From Gari tellinella (taxonomy: Eukaryota > Mollusca > Bivalvia > Cardiida > Psammobiidae), in NCBI GenBank assembly GCA_922989275.2, contig OV277869.1:42640189-42704188 (forward strand): 64,000 nucleotides of DNA. Direction: 5' to 3'. Positions 49,801 to 56,420 of the stretch are shown piece after piece. Position 1 is the stretch's first letter. Each line of letters starts with the position of its first letter. Position numbers and translations under genes: made by a program. The notes beneath the pieces are model-generated. The model saw only the letters and a list, made by a program, of their open reading frames with translations. It searched no databases and had not been told where the DNA came from.

Positions 49801-52800
49801 ATAAATAAGGAATGTAATATTGCCGTGCACATTAAACATGTGCATTACTGCCATGGTAGAAATATCTAAAAAATCTGCAGATTTAATTTTTATGTATTAA
49901 CTTTCACTGATTATCTCGAATACAAGTGTTTTTTTTATATAAAAAGTTGAACCCTAACCAGATGCCGAGTAACTCGGCGTATGATCAGGATTAAAACTAT
50001 TTGATATTCCACCAGTAATACAAAATTATCAATTTACCGTAAGTTTAAAATTTTAGGAAGAAGTGCAGAACAAGGACAGACGATAAATATCTTAATATTT
50101 TAAAGTTGACTGTTGTTATTTTCTCTAAGATTTAAGAATAAGAATTATAGGGCATTTAATAAATAAGGAATGTAATAGTGCCGTGCACGTTAAACACATG
50201 CATTACTACTACCATGGTAGAAAATATCTAAAACATTTGCAGATATAATTTTTATGTACTAATCCCTTTACTGGTTATCCCGAATATAATTGGTTATTCA
50301 TAAAGAAAGTTTGGACCCTAACCAGATGCCGAGTTACTCGGCGTATGATCAGGATTAAAACTATTGGTATTCCATCAATGATTTAAAATTATCAATTTAC
50401 CGTAAGTTAAAATTTTAGGAATAAGTGCAGACGATAAATAGCTAAATATGTTAGATTTGGTAATATAATATTTCCGTACACGTTGACACATGCATTGCTA
50501 CCATGGTAGAAAATATTATGTTAATAATCGACAGTTTAATTGTTATGTACTAATCTTTTCATTGATTATCCCAAATATAAGTGGTTATTCATAAAAAGTT
50601 TGGACCCTAACCAGATGCCGAGTTACTCGGCGTATGATCAGGATTAAAACTATTTGATATTCCATCATTGCTTTAAAATTATCAATTTACCGCAAATTTA
50701 AAATTCTAGGGAAAATGCAGACGACAAATATCTAAATATGTTAGATTGGATAATATCATATTTCCGTGCACGTGCATTACTACCATTGTTTAAAATATTT
50801 TCTTTTATATAATATCAGCAGTATAATTGTTATGTACTAATCCCTATACTGGTTATCCCGAATATAATTGGTTATTTGATATTCCATCCTTTACTTAAAA
50901 TTGTCATTTTTAATGGCCGTGCAAATAAAGGATGTGCACTACCACTAGTGGATAAAATGTGGGAATTTAATATAGTATATATACTAAATATTTGCAGCGT
51001 TTTGTAACAGATGAGAGCATGTTAGTGAAAGAATTAGAAAAAATGTCAATTCTAATAACCGTGCACATAAAGCACGTGCATTGTCATACGTATCTAAAAT
51101 GGCGAGAATGTTAATTACGCGATTGGAAATGTACGTAGTTGGACACTGCAGAATAAGGATAACTCGGCATATGACCAGGATTTAAACTATTTAATATTCA
51201 CAATAAATATAACAATATTCCGAAAACGTTTAAAGTAGAGAAATATAGAATATAACCGGGAACTGATGTAAGAATGTTACCTCTACTATCCGTGCACATA
51301 AAACACGTGCATTACCTAATTGGTTAAATAGATTAAATTGGTTAAATTTTCGATCATGTCATTCACATAGTATGTAGCAACCCCAGCTGATAAGCCTAGC
51401 CACTTAAGAATTTAGGTAAAAATCGATACCACCTGTACAAAACTTCATTTTTCTATTATCCAATATTTCTAAAGTGCATAAAATTATATACCATATGAAT
51501 CGGAATTAAACAAGCTATTTAATGGTGTGATTAAAAATTCTGTAGTATAAGCTATAGTGATGTTATCACAAGTTAAATCCACTGTGGATCGCCGATTTTT
51601 CGAGTTTTGCGTAATCGGCAAATTTGTACATGAAAAAGCAGAAGATTGCGAACACGTCTATTACTCTTTCTACTGGCTTAACTTATTCACACCTAGTGAA
51701 ACATATATTATTATCAACAGTGCACTAATTGAAAGTATACTTGTCCTATGCAAACATTGAAGACCCAGTTCAGATGGTGATTGCATGAGCTCTTTGACCA
51801 GGGTCTGCACTGTTTGTCGTTTTCCTGATGGCCAGATTGCAATGTTATTTATTTGCAAAAAAATAATGCTTATTATAAAACATTGCTTGCTTTAATACTT
51901 GTTATATCATTCTTGCCTTTTAATTGAAATACCATATTCAGAGATAGTCTAAAAGTAAAAGTACAGCTAGACTGTCTGAGAATCTGAGATAATAAATAGT
52001 GTATTTTTTTTAGTACGAGCCCTAATAAAATCTAATGAGTCATGCCGAAAAATGCATTTAAAATCAAGCTCACTTGAAACATCATGGCTCTCATTAGAGG
52101 TATTTTCAATAGCCATGGTCTATTTTACAACTGTGAGTCTGTATCTCTGCATATATATTCATTTATTTGCGAATTTGTGTGATGAAGTTGTGTGATATGA
52201 AAAAAATATAGAAAAATAAATGTCAAAACATTTGTATGTGTTGATTTCTTTCCTATTGAAACAAAACAGAAAACATTATTATAATAAATCTTTTAAAAAC
52301 AATAGAAAGGACAATATTCAAAGAAGATTGTCTGAAAATTTCATGGAAAAATCTTTAAAAACAAAAAAGTTATGACAATTTTACTGAAATAATGATGACC
52401 GGCTTTGATGAATCGGTGCCGCGCGTCGCGAAAAAATACAGTAGAAATAATAGCTCATTTTTTCTGAAAAATGGCGAAATATTGAATGATAAAATTTGTC
52501 ATAACTTTTTTATTTTTTAAGATAGAAATAAAATGAAAACAGATTTGAAAAGCTTGCAAAGGGATCTATCTGTATGATGTGTTTTTGATTTACTATTGAT
52601 ATCTTGAAAAATCAGCTGGGGTTGCTACACATAGATTCTAATTATTTCAAATATACATTTTCAAGACGAAAGAAGAATGTTACCTTTCTAGTACCCGTGC
52701 ACTTAATTCGTGCAATACCCAAAGTGGTTAAAATGTCGAACATGTCATTTAGATCAAATGGGACATTAAAAAAAGGTTTATGAACTATTCACTTCTCTGA

Positions 52801-54794
52801 GTATGAATAATATCAGTTGTTTGTAAAAAGATTTGTCCCTGAGCAGATGCAGAGTAACTCGGCGTAAGAAAAACTAAGATCAGGATCTAAACTATTTGAC
52901 ACTAGATCAATTACATACCATTATCAAATTACCTTAGACAGAAGAGCAGATTATATTTTTTTAATTAGATGACGGCATGATGTGCAAGGAATGAAGAACT
53001 TGTCAATTTTAATATCAGTGCACATAAAGCATGTGCATTGTTAACGAGTATTTAAAATGGCGAGAATTGAAACGGTAATAAAAATAAACTGTCATCTATG
53101 TTACGTTTATATATAAATACTTAGAGTGCAAAAAAAATCCAACCTTTTTATATGTGTTTCTCGTTAAATTGAGACATACATACATACAGTAGCATGATCA
53201 ATATCCCGTCTTACAGTACTTGCTAACATCAAATTTCTATCTAAACACCCTTCGATGAAAATAACAAATAAATGTACGTTTATTTTTAAAAGAGATATAC
53301 TGTAGTTACATAATTGATATTGGGTGCGAAACAACCAGGGCGGAAATGGCTTGGGCGCGAAACATCCAAGGTGCGAAATTGTTTGGGCGCGAAACGTCTT
53401 GTCACCGAAAAAGGGCAGGGAATTATTTTTTATCGTGAAGAAGGCTATTTAAAAATGTTTTTTATCTATCTATCTCGTGGTTTCTGCTTCACACCCTCAC
53501 GGGTAATTTCTATCTATCTATCTCTCGTGTAGTGCCGACCCCTCTCTCGAGTGTTACAGGCACGGGTGCGCGTCGGAAGTGTTAGTATAAGAAAAGTGAG
53601 AGTTTAAGAACCTGACATTGAATATCAAGTAGTGTGAAGATAAAAGAGAAAGCACTGTTAAAAGGTTATCAAGTGAAGAGTAAAAGTGAAGGTTAAAATC
53701 ATTGGTTTCCAGGCTAATACTGTATGCTAACCACTGCCCTCTTGAACTGTTCAAGATCAGGCAGGGTTACAATTTGACAAGGTAGCTGGTTCCATAGGGT
53801 AATGCAGTGGGGAAAGAAGGAAAACTTATGGTAGTCTGAGTGAACCTGTACTTGTCTGAGAGAGAGTGGATGCATGTGCCTTGTTACACGTGAAGGTGTC
53901 TGTATGTATTGTGGGAGATTGATGGCTACTATGTTGTGATATATCTTATAAAACATGATGAGCCGCACATCAAATCTCCTGTGCTCCAGAGACCTCCACC
54001 CTAGTTCTCTCTGCATCTCTGTGACACTCGAGAGAGGGGAAAAATTGTTCTTGACCCACCTCAGGGCCCGCCTCTGTACCTGTTCCACCTTTTGGACATA
54101 TGTCTTAGTATAGGGACACCAAATTGTTGAAGCGTATTCGAGTTGGGGACGAACTAAAGATTTGTAAGCCAATTCACGTACTTTTTGATTATGGGTAGTG
54201 ATATTTCTTTTGATGAAACCCAGAGAATTATTGGCATTGGTTGTTATCCTGTTTATGTGTGTGTTGTAGCTTAGATTTGAAGATAGATCAAGACCAAGAT
54301 ATTTAGCATGTGGAACTGGTTCGAGAAATTGGCCATGTCGAGCAGTTTTATCTTATAATAGAATTTTAGTTCTCTAGTGAGTGACCTTGTTAGTGTTAAC
54401 GCGATATCCTTTCATTAATATTGGGAATCGAGCAAGTAAATTAGGACGCAGTCGCTAGATTCATCATGCGTCCTCATTATTTGGGCCACCTCGAAAGCAG
54501 ACGCTCTACCAACTGAGCTATCAAGGCGGTCAACTGCACTCATTTCTGTATTGCAATGACATTTTATTATCTGTCAACGTTTTATGACTGCAAAATTCTA
54601 TAATTTTGGCATAAGAAAGGTTTACTCAGGGTGTAAGTTGAACACGGAAGTGACAGAAAGAGTGCACAATTCAACCGGCTCAATTTTAACAAGCTTCAAT
54701 ACAATTACAAATGAGCTTACCCGTCCTGTACATTTTTAATCTTATTGGTTAGAGTTTCCTCTATTATTCTGTTATTGATTTCCAGTAAAATCAT
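31791..54794 (-). CDS. ARPC2: ARPC2, actin-related protein 2/3 complex subunit 2 (p34-Arc), nine exons
   Basis: Nine - strand exons with GT-AG borders join to 882 nt, or 293 residues plus stop (human protein about 300). The whole product is recognisably ARPC2: start [15 protein letters not shown], then [64 protein letters not shown] and [10 protein letters not shown]. With ARPC4 this subunit forms the core of the Arp2/3 complex that binds the mother filament and nucleates branched actin in the cytosol. Against the human protein as I remember it, the loop after FQQAG and the C-terminal tail (ends KKTMS) differ most. Introns total about 22 kb and are full of repeats. A minus-strand AATAAA near 30531-30536 is one possible poly(A) signal, unproven. 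Confidence 0.97.
31944..32193. repeat. family H MITE (TACAGTGGAGAATCTG ends)
   Basis: Ends TACAGTGGAGAATCTGTTAT and complement, TA borders. The central stem is CAAACAGTTTGGAGCCTGAT with tip GACGCCGGGTTACCCGGCG. It sits 48 bp upstream of ARPC2 exon 9. Confidence 0.85.
32575..32675 (-). CDS. ARPC2: ARPC2 exon 8
   Basis: The acceptor is TTTGTTTCAG and the donor GTAAAT. It reads [20 protein letters not shown] and then [14 protein letters not shown], the long helix region that packs against ARPC4. Confidence 0.96.
32757..33253 (+). repeat. family A MITE split by a family B copy
   Basis: Left flank CAACCCATTACCCCAAAGCC to ACCACTTAA, then the family B insertion, then AAAAGCAGGTTGAAAATAAA and the rest to GGGGTAATGGGTA. 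Confidence 0.75.
32809..33056 (+). repeat. family B MITE nested in family A
   Basis: TTAACCCTTTGAACCCTAGT to CAGGGAGGAAAGAG. It was inserted at the TTAA just before the A hairpin; the right TTAA has decayed to GTAAAA. Confidence 0.8.
33440..33630 (-). repeat. family B copy, worn
   Basis: TAACTCATTCACCCCTAAGA through GGCAAACAGTGCAGATG to CTGATCGAGGTCTGCAATAT. Confidence 0.55.
33782..34157. repeat. family N element (TACAGTGTTCCCTCCC ends)
   Basis: Ends TACAGTGTTCCCTCCCTACA and TGTAGAGAGGGAGTGCTCTA. The central stem CAAACAGCTTGAATTCAGAT with tip GACGCCACGTTACGCGGCG is another version of the F/H module. A second copy is at 39353-39921. Confidence 0.75.
34191..34545. repeat. family G MITE with tandem duplication reaching ARPC2 exon 7
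   Basis: TACAGTAAAACCTTTCTATA end, stem with AATCAGAAAGCTCC. The part from ACTATTTTGGG (34222) to AAAAGTGAT (34388) is repeated at 34391-34543, the second copy running into exon 7. Confidence 0.75.
34534..34660 (-). CDS. ARPC2: ARPC2 exon 7
   Basis: The acceptor is TTTTGACAG and the donor GTAATA. It reads [20 protein letters not shown] and on to DNIGYITF. The last bases of this exon and its donor are also found about 155 bp further into the intron, in a tandem duplication whose copy of the donor has lost its GT. Confidence 0.95.
34793..36214 (-). repeat. family L element, reverse, six tandem units
   Basis: The + strand reads AACAAGAGGGCCTGAAGGCC at the tail, then about six units of about 162 bp with GTGTAAACACCCTTAAATAT, then GACGACGAACGACGCACGAC and the palindromic head CTGAGCTAGCTCAGGTGAGCT. 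Confidence 0.8.
36409..36920. repeat. unclassified repeat with internal units
   Basis: AGATGTGTTTGTGAAACACT opens it. Units containing AAATGACCTTGACTGTTGTC recur at about 120-bp spacing. It ends near GACAGACAGAAAAACAAACA. Confidence 0.55.
36993..37212 (-). repeat. family A MITE
   Basis: ATAACCCATTACCCCATAAA to CAGGTAATGGGTTAA; perfect stem at 37091-37163. Confidence 0.82.
37475..37565. repeat. B-type hairpin
   Basis: ATGTAGACCCTGATCAGACT pairs with its complement around a duplicated CTTCAGGAG tip. Confidence 0.7.
37676..37927 (+). repeat. family A MITE beside ARPC2 exon 6
   Basis: TTAATCCTTTACCTGATAG to GGGGGAAAGGGTTAA. It ends 18 bp beyond the exon 6 donor. Confidence 0.85.
37946..38039 (-). 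CDS. ARPC2: ARPC2 exon 6
   Basis: The acceptor is TTTTCAG and the donor GTAAGC. It encodes the G of Met, then [20 protein letters not shown] and on to IIGKVFMQ. Mobile elements press on both sides: family A ends 18 bp past the donor and family C starts about 18 bp upstream of the acceptor. Confidence 0.95.
38058..38243 (-). repeat. family C MITE
   Basis: CAGATAAGAAGGAGTAAACT to CCCCTTATCTGGAGCCCTA. Confidence 0.75.
38305..38550 (-). repeat. family C MITE with insertion, poly(G) tract
   Basis: CAGGGCTCTAGATAAGGGGA to CTCCCCTTATCTGGAGCGCTG. The extra sequence includes (CAA)n and a run of about 17 G at 38401-38417; the stem is lost. Confidence 0.75.
38620..38850 (+). repeat. family A MITE, shortened hairpin, sharing TTAA with next
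   Basis: TTAACCAATTACCCCATAG to GGAGTAATGGGTTAA. Confidence 0.8.
38847..39097 (+). repeat. family B MITE, intact
   Basis: TTAACCCTTTGAACCCTAGT to GGAGGAAAGAGTTAA; tip GGCTCCGAAAGGAGCC. It ends 32 bp beyond the ARPC2 exon 5 donor. Confidence 0.88.
39130..39316 (-). CDS. ARPC2: ARPC2 exon 5
   Basis: The acceptor is TTCAACAG and the exon is 187 nt. It reads [14 protein letters not shown], then [17 protein letters not shown] and HYRDDETM. The donor is the GTAGGA overlapping the last Met codon: the exon keeps AT and the next exon supplies G. A family B element ends 32 bp beyond the donor. Confidence 0.95.
39353..39921. repeat. family N element split by family A
   Basis: TACAGTGTTACCGACCTATA to GAGAGGGGGGCACTGTACA. 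Compared with 33782-34157, it carries an extra family A copy at one TTAA, and its own central stem is half deleted. Confidence 0.7.
39437..39689 (-). repeat. family A MITE nested in family N
   Basis: TTAACCCTTTACCTTATAGA to CAGGTAAAGGGTTAA; stem tip GCGCCTTAGGGCGC. Confidence 0.85.
40195..40446 (-). repeat. family A MITE
   Basis: TTATCCCTTTCCCACATAG to GTGGGAAAGGGTTA; stem perfect over 40326-40396. Confidence 0.83.
40532..40577 (-). CDS. ARPC2: ARPC2 exon 4
   Basis: A 46-nt exon between TTTATTTCAG and GTAAGT. It encodes [15 protein letters not shown] plus the first base of Gly, matching the segment after HGADE in the family. Confidence 0.93.
40651..40897 (+). repeat. family B MITE
   Basis: TTAACCCTTTGAACCCTAGT to TTTCAGGAAAGAGTTAA; stem AAACAGTGAAGACCCAGATC. 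Confidence 0.85.
40990..41480. repeat. inverted-arm element with family H nested at its middle
   Basis: AATCATTGTAACCAACAGGA (41024) and its diverged complement TTTTGGTTACAATGATTTG (41438) flank 41134-41387. Confidence 0.6.
41134..41387. repeat. family H MITE, inverted relative to 31944
   Basis: TACAGTGGAGAATCTGTTAT and complement, tip GACGCCGGGTAACCCGGCG. Confidence 0.85.
41669..42388 (+). repeat. family A MITE split by a hairpin element
   Basis: TTTAACCTTTTATCCCATAG, hairpin at 41727-41790, right flank as far as ACTGTATAATTTAA. It resumes at TTAAATAAATGGGAACT and ends AGGTAAAGGGTTAA. Confidence 0.78.
42152..42309. repeat. long near-perfect hairpin
   Basis: Arms of about 78 bp (ATAAGGAATAATTCGGAATA to GTATGAAACCGC, then the complement) with almost no loop. 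It is part of the about 450-bp insertion in the family A copy. Confidence 0.85.
42727..42888 (-). repeat. family A fragment
   Basis: The hairpin TTTAAAGTAAAGCAGAATGT and complement, then GGGGTAATAGGTTAA. Confidence 0.65.
42958..43171. repeat. family D MITE
   Basis: GGGGCCCGTTTCATAAAACT to AGTTTTATGAAACAGGCCCC; stem half lost. Confidence 0.78.
43225..43278 (-). CDS. ARPC2: ARPC2 exon 3
   Basis: An exon of 18 codons, [18 protein letters not shown], follows TTTTTTCAG and is followed by GTAGGA. This is one of the most conserved stretches of the protein. A family D element ends 53 bp downstream of the donor. Confidence 0.95.
43483..43669 (-). repeat. family C MITE
   Basis: GTGGAGTAATCATGTAATGT to TCACTTATCTGGACCCCCG; stem around GAGTCCTCTCTTTGAGACGA. 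Confidence 0.7.
43755..43953 (+). repeat. family A copy, left end lost
   Basis: TTGGTTTCAAGTTGAAAGTA, tip GCACCTTAAGGTAC, and right flank to GGAGTAAAGTGTTCA. Confidence 0.65.
43994..44569. repeat. family E MITE split by a Penelope-like remnant
   Basis: TACAGTCAAACTTTGATATC at the left and GATATCGAAGTTCGACTGTA at the right. The insertion lies between two copies of ATACCCGTATTTC. Confidence 0.8.
44050..44453 (+). mobile_element. Penelope-like element remnant with inverted flanking repeats
   Basis: Two arms of about 70 bp (44082-44150, and 44384-44454 inverted) share TTTAAAGTAT, AACACAGCACTAAAATTTCA and GACGGTTTTGTCTCTCAC. Between them, 44198-44302 reads open as [20 protein letters not shown] and then [12 protein letters not shown], which resembles the end of a GIY-YIG nuclease domain of Penelope-like elements. 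About 35 bp lie outside the left arm. The direct repeat ATACCCGTATTTC flanks the whole as a 13-bp target duplication. Confidence 0.6.
44703..44796 (-). CDS. ARPC2: ARPC2 exon 2
   Basis: The acceptor reads TTTTCTAG and the donor GTATGT. It supplies the A that completes the Gly codon from exon 1, then [20 protein letters not shown] and on to KSKIM. Confidence 0.95.
44877..45383 (-). repeat. family A MITE with family B in its hairpin loop
   Basis: TTAACAAATTACCTAATAAA to GTGTAATGGGTTAA. The stem arms are separated by 45049-45299. Confidence 0.82.
45049..45299 (-). repeat. family B MITE nested at a hairpin tip
   Basis: TTAACTCTTTCCTCCCTGAA to GTTCAAAGAGTTAA, perfect stem. Both flanking TTAA copies are intact. 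Confidence 0.9.
45525..45725 (-). mobile_element. LINE 3' end fragment
   Basis: (TATC)n, then TCTGCCTCACACCCTCACAGG and an about 180-bp stretch matching the non-coding 3' end of the LINE at 53465-53720. It contains no coding part. Confidence 0.6.
45726..46974. other. ARPC2 intron 1 sequence before the Mutator-like element
   Basis: Apart from the tRNA-like piece at 46245-46300, I recognise nothing. Short open frames show no coding signature. Confidence 0.4.
46245..46300 (-). repeat. tRNA-like 3' half, probably SINE
   Basis: The - strand reads TTTCGAGGTGAGAGGTC then GTTGGTTCGGTCCC, a good pol III B box in T-arm context. No A box or full cloverleaf is present. Confidence 0.5.
46975..46983 (+). 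repeat. 9-bp target duplication, left
   Basis: GAAAAAGGG, repeated exactly at 53407-53415. Confidence 0.8.
47101..48127. other. AT-rich left interior of the Mutator-like element
   Basis: This probably includes the promoter and 5' UTR of the element's gene. An 84-codon frame (47814-48068) ends just before the zinc-finger exon but has no recognised domain. Confidence 0.4.
48128..48230 (+). CDS. zinc-finger first exon of a Mutator-like element protein
   Basis: ATG opens 34 codons ending at a GTTAGT donor in phase 1. The product has a C-x2-C pair at residues 5 and 8, C-x2-C at 21 and 24, then WHH and C32, the start of a PHD/treble-clef-like finger. Proteins with a CDGC-x2-W-x-H motif near the N-terminus are, from memory, common in FLYWCH/MULE transposon proteins of molluscs. 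No second exon could be found, so the gene is presumably broken. Confidence 0.65.
48868..49203 (+). repeat. 168-bp direct tandem duplication
   Basis: TTGCATTGGGCGCTCTGC and the following CAATCTTTAGCCGGTCGGTT occur twice, 168 bp apart, with about 90% agreement by eye. Confidence 0.8.
49236..49315 (+). repeat. LINE/SINE 3' tail
   Basis: AAAGCGCTTTTGAACGCACA, then GAGCGCTATATAAATCTGGT and (AAT)n. It probably closes a retroelement 3' end that includes the preceding duplication. Confidence 0.6.
49440..51330 (+). repeat. diverged satellite-like array with hairpins
   Basis: Units of about 290-360 bp (shorter at the right) each carry a CCGTGCAC...GTGCATTA palindrome (near 49463, 49815, 50179, 50475, 50763, 51058, 51288). 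Many also carry AGTTTGGACCCTAACCAGAT with tip GCCGAGTTACTCGGCG. Further single units lie near 48340, 52697, 52840 and 53015. Confidence 0.75.
51331..52690. other. interior of the Mutator-like element without a recognised gene
   Basis: AT-rich. A B-like fragment (GACCCAGTTCAGATGGTGAT to GGTCTGCACTGTTTG) is seen at 51720-51825. CCCAGCTGA occurs near 51380 and TCAGCTGGGGTTGCTACA near 52612; they look like the ends of an about 1.2-kb inserted element. Confidence 0.4.
53407..53415 (+). repeat. 9-bp target duplication, right
   Basis: GAAAAAGGG, identical to 46975-46983. Confidence 0.8.
53465..54410 (-). mobile_element. LINE reverse-transcriptase C-terminal fragment with 3' end
   Basis: On the - strand, about 54345-53714 reads as the C-terminal part of a LINE RT protein: [20 protein letters not shown], then [28 protein letters not shown] and the usual WNQLPCQIV near the end. 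A stop codon breaks the frame near 54351. The 3' part runs through non-coding sequence to (TATC)n, where its likely 3' terminus lies. The element is 5'-truncated; family is jockey/CR1-like by resemblance. Confidence 0.8.
54474..54536 (-). repeat. tRNA-like 5' half, probably SINE
   Basis: The - strand reads GATAGCTCAGTTGGTAGAGC, a clear D-arm with pol III A box, then TTTCGAGGTGG as in 46245-46300. There is no proper T-arm after it, so it is not a functional tRNA. Confidence 0.55.
54721..54794 (-). CDS. ARPC2: ARPC2 exon 1 (start codon)
   Basis: The start ATG is the complement of 54792-54794 and gives [15 protein letters not shown], the family's usual N-terminus. The reading frame stays open upstream with another Met, but family homology fixes this start. 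The donor is GTAAGC after 24 codons plus GG (phase 2). The 9.9-kb intron that follows holds the Mutator-like element. Confidence 0.95.
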
Positions 54795-54860
54795 GTCTAG
54801 CCTTCGTTTACAAGTTAATTCCAACGAGGAAATAAACTTGTCGCTTAGGGTGTAAATTCT

Positions 54861-54870
54861 ACAGGAAGTG
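54861..54870 (+). promoter_or_regulatory. possible ETS-type site upstream of ARPC2
   Basis: ACAGGAAGTG fits the ETS binding consensus and lies about 70 bp upstream of the ARPC2 start codon. A second GGAAGTG stands near 54644, inside the first intron. Neither shows where transcription starts. Confidence 0.25.
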
Positions 54871-55700
54871 AAGCAGTGCAGCAAGTTGTAAAACCAAATT
54901 TCATTGGTCAAAATCACAGTTTATTCGGACTGTGGTTGTTCGAACCCATATCGATTAAAATACTTATTTGCTTAATCGTATGGGGTTTTGCCACATATTT
55001 TTGTTATTATCCAGTGATTTTTATTAAATGAGAATTAAGTTTTAAGTTCTATTTAATTCGGACTAATTTCATTTAGTATCAGATTTCAAAATATTCCAAA
55101 GAAAAATACATGAGCTGATGCATTCCACCAATGAAAACACCCGTTACAAAAGCTAAGAAACCGGATATGGAAAGTATAAAACATGTCCCAACCTCGGAAC
55201 ACAACATTATTTTCTCTCCATTTTAATTTGAGTTAATAGGTTAAAATGTAGAAAACAGTGATGACCAATTGAGTAAGTTTTTGTCAAAGTTTTGGTTCTC
55301 ATGATGATGGGATAATTGTCAATTTTATCGGACTGAAAATCAACTGCTTTGATTTTTTCAGAAATAAGCTAAGGCGTTTAGCTTGTAAGTTTTTTGCTTG
55401 TATCCTGCAAAGTTAATAAGATCTAGATTTTCCCGTAGTGGCCAGGTAACTACGTACTGCACAGATATAGGCACCTTTGTAATTTCATTCATAACAATAA
55501 TGGTTGTATCAAAATCACATGATCCCTGATATAAATTTATCTAACAGTGAAACACCAACTGGTGTACCTTGTTCAGTGACTTGGAAGGCCTTGGCATACC
55601 CATGGAGAAAGGACAAATGGAGAAGTATCCGGCCTGCTCGCGATTTATCGTGTCGTTCAATCAGCGGCGCTCGCTGGCGGCTAGAAAACAACGTTTTTCC

Positions 55701-56252
55701 GAAAGTTTGGTGTTAATAGAAATGCTTTTAATGTTATCTTTTCGTTATAAATTTTAATACAGATGTTTTATTAGACCATGATCTCACGACTAGTACAAAA
55801 TTTGAGGCGATAGCTTATAATTTGTTTGTTTAGTGAGTTTGTGAAAATGAGAGAGAAAACGTACAGTACTGTATTTTCCGTTTTTCCTACGAAAGTTTGG
55901 TGTTAATAGAAATGCTTTTAATGCTATCTTTTCGTTATAAATTTTAATACAGATGTTTTATTAAACCATGATCTCACGACTAGTACAAAATTTGAGGCGA
56001 TAGCTTATAAATTGTTAGTTTAGTGAGGTTTTGAAAATGAGAGAAAAACGTATTTTTTCGTTTACCTACGAAGTTTGGTGTTAATATAAATGCTTTTAAT
56101 GTCATCTTATCGCTATAAATTTTAATACAGATGTTTTATTAGACCATTATCTTACGCGTAGTACAAAATTTGAGGCGATAGCTTATAAATTGATAGTTTA
56201 GTGAGGTTTTGAAAACGAGAGAAAAACGTATTTTTTCGTTTACCTACGAAGT
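55701..56252 (+). repeat. 178-190 bp tandem repeat, three units
   Basis: GAAGTTTGGTGTTAATA-like starts at 55701, 55891, 56069 and (partial) 56247. Each unit has TTTGAGGCGATAGCTTATAA. Confidence 0.88.
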
Positions 56253-56420
56253 TTGTGTGTGTCTATATTTCTCTGCCACTGTCTGTATTTATGTGTCTGT
56301 TTCTCTTTGTGACTGTCTCTCTGTCTGTCTGTTTTTCTCTTATCTCTGTCTGTCAGTCTCTCGCTTCTTCTTTTCTGTCTCCATATTTCTGTATGAATGT
56401 CTGTCTGTCTCTCTGATGAT
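56253..56420 (+). repeat. pyrimidine-rich simple repeat
   Basis: Irregular CTGT/CTCT repeats. Confidence 0.8.

Larger units (their letters stand above)
46984..53406 (+). mobile_element. Mutator-like element, 6.4 kb, internally degenerate
   Basis: Inverted ends rich in the subrepeat CGTTTCGCCCC lie at 46984-47100 and 53290-53406. Their outer 32 positions align without gaps, and CCAAGCCGTTTCCTCCCTGG pairs with a CCAAGCCATTTCCGCCCTGG on the other side. A perfect 9-bp direct repeat flanks the pair, the length typical of Mutator-type insertion. Inside are a zinc-finger first exon (48128-48230), a LINE-like tail, and a long array of hairpin-bearing repeats. No MULE transposase domain is visible, so it is likely non-autonomous. 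It lies in ARPC2 intron 1; its zinc-finger exon is antisense to ARPC2. Confidence 0.75.

Noticed and set aside
54474..54536. tRNA gene on the minus strand
   Set aside because: The D-arm is good but there is no T-arm, acceptor pairing or proper anticodon stem.
55504..55757. Possible divergent gene upstream of ARPC2
   Set aside because: Overlapping short frames in a repeat; no splice-compatible or recognisable product.
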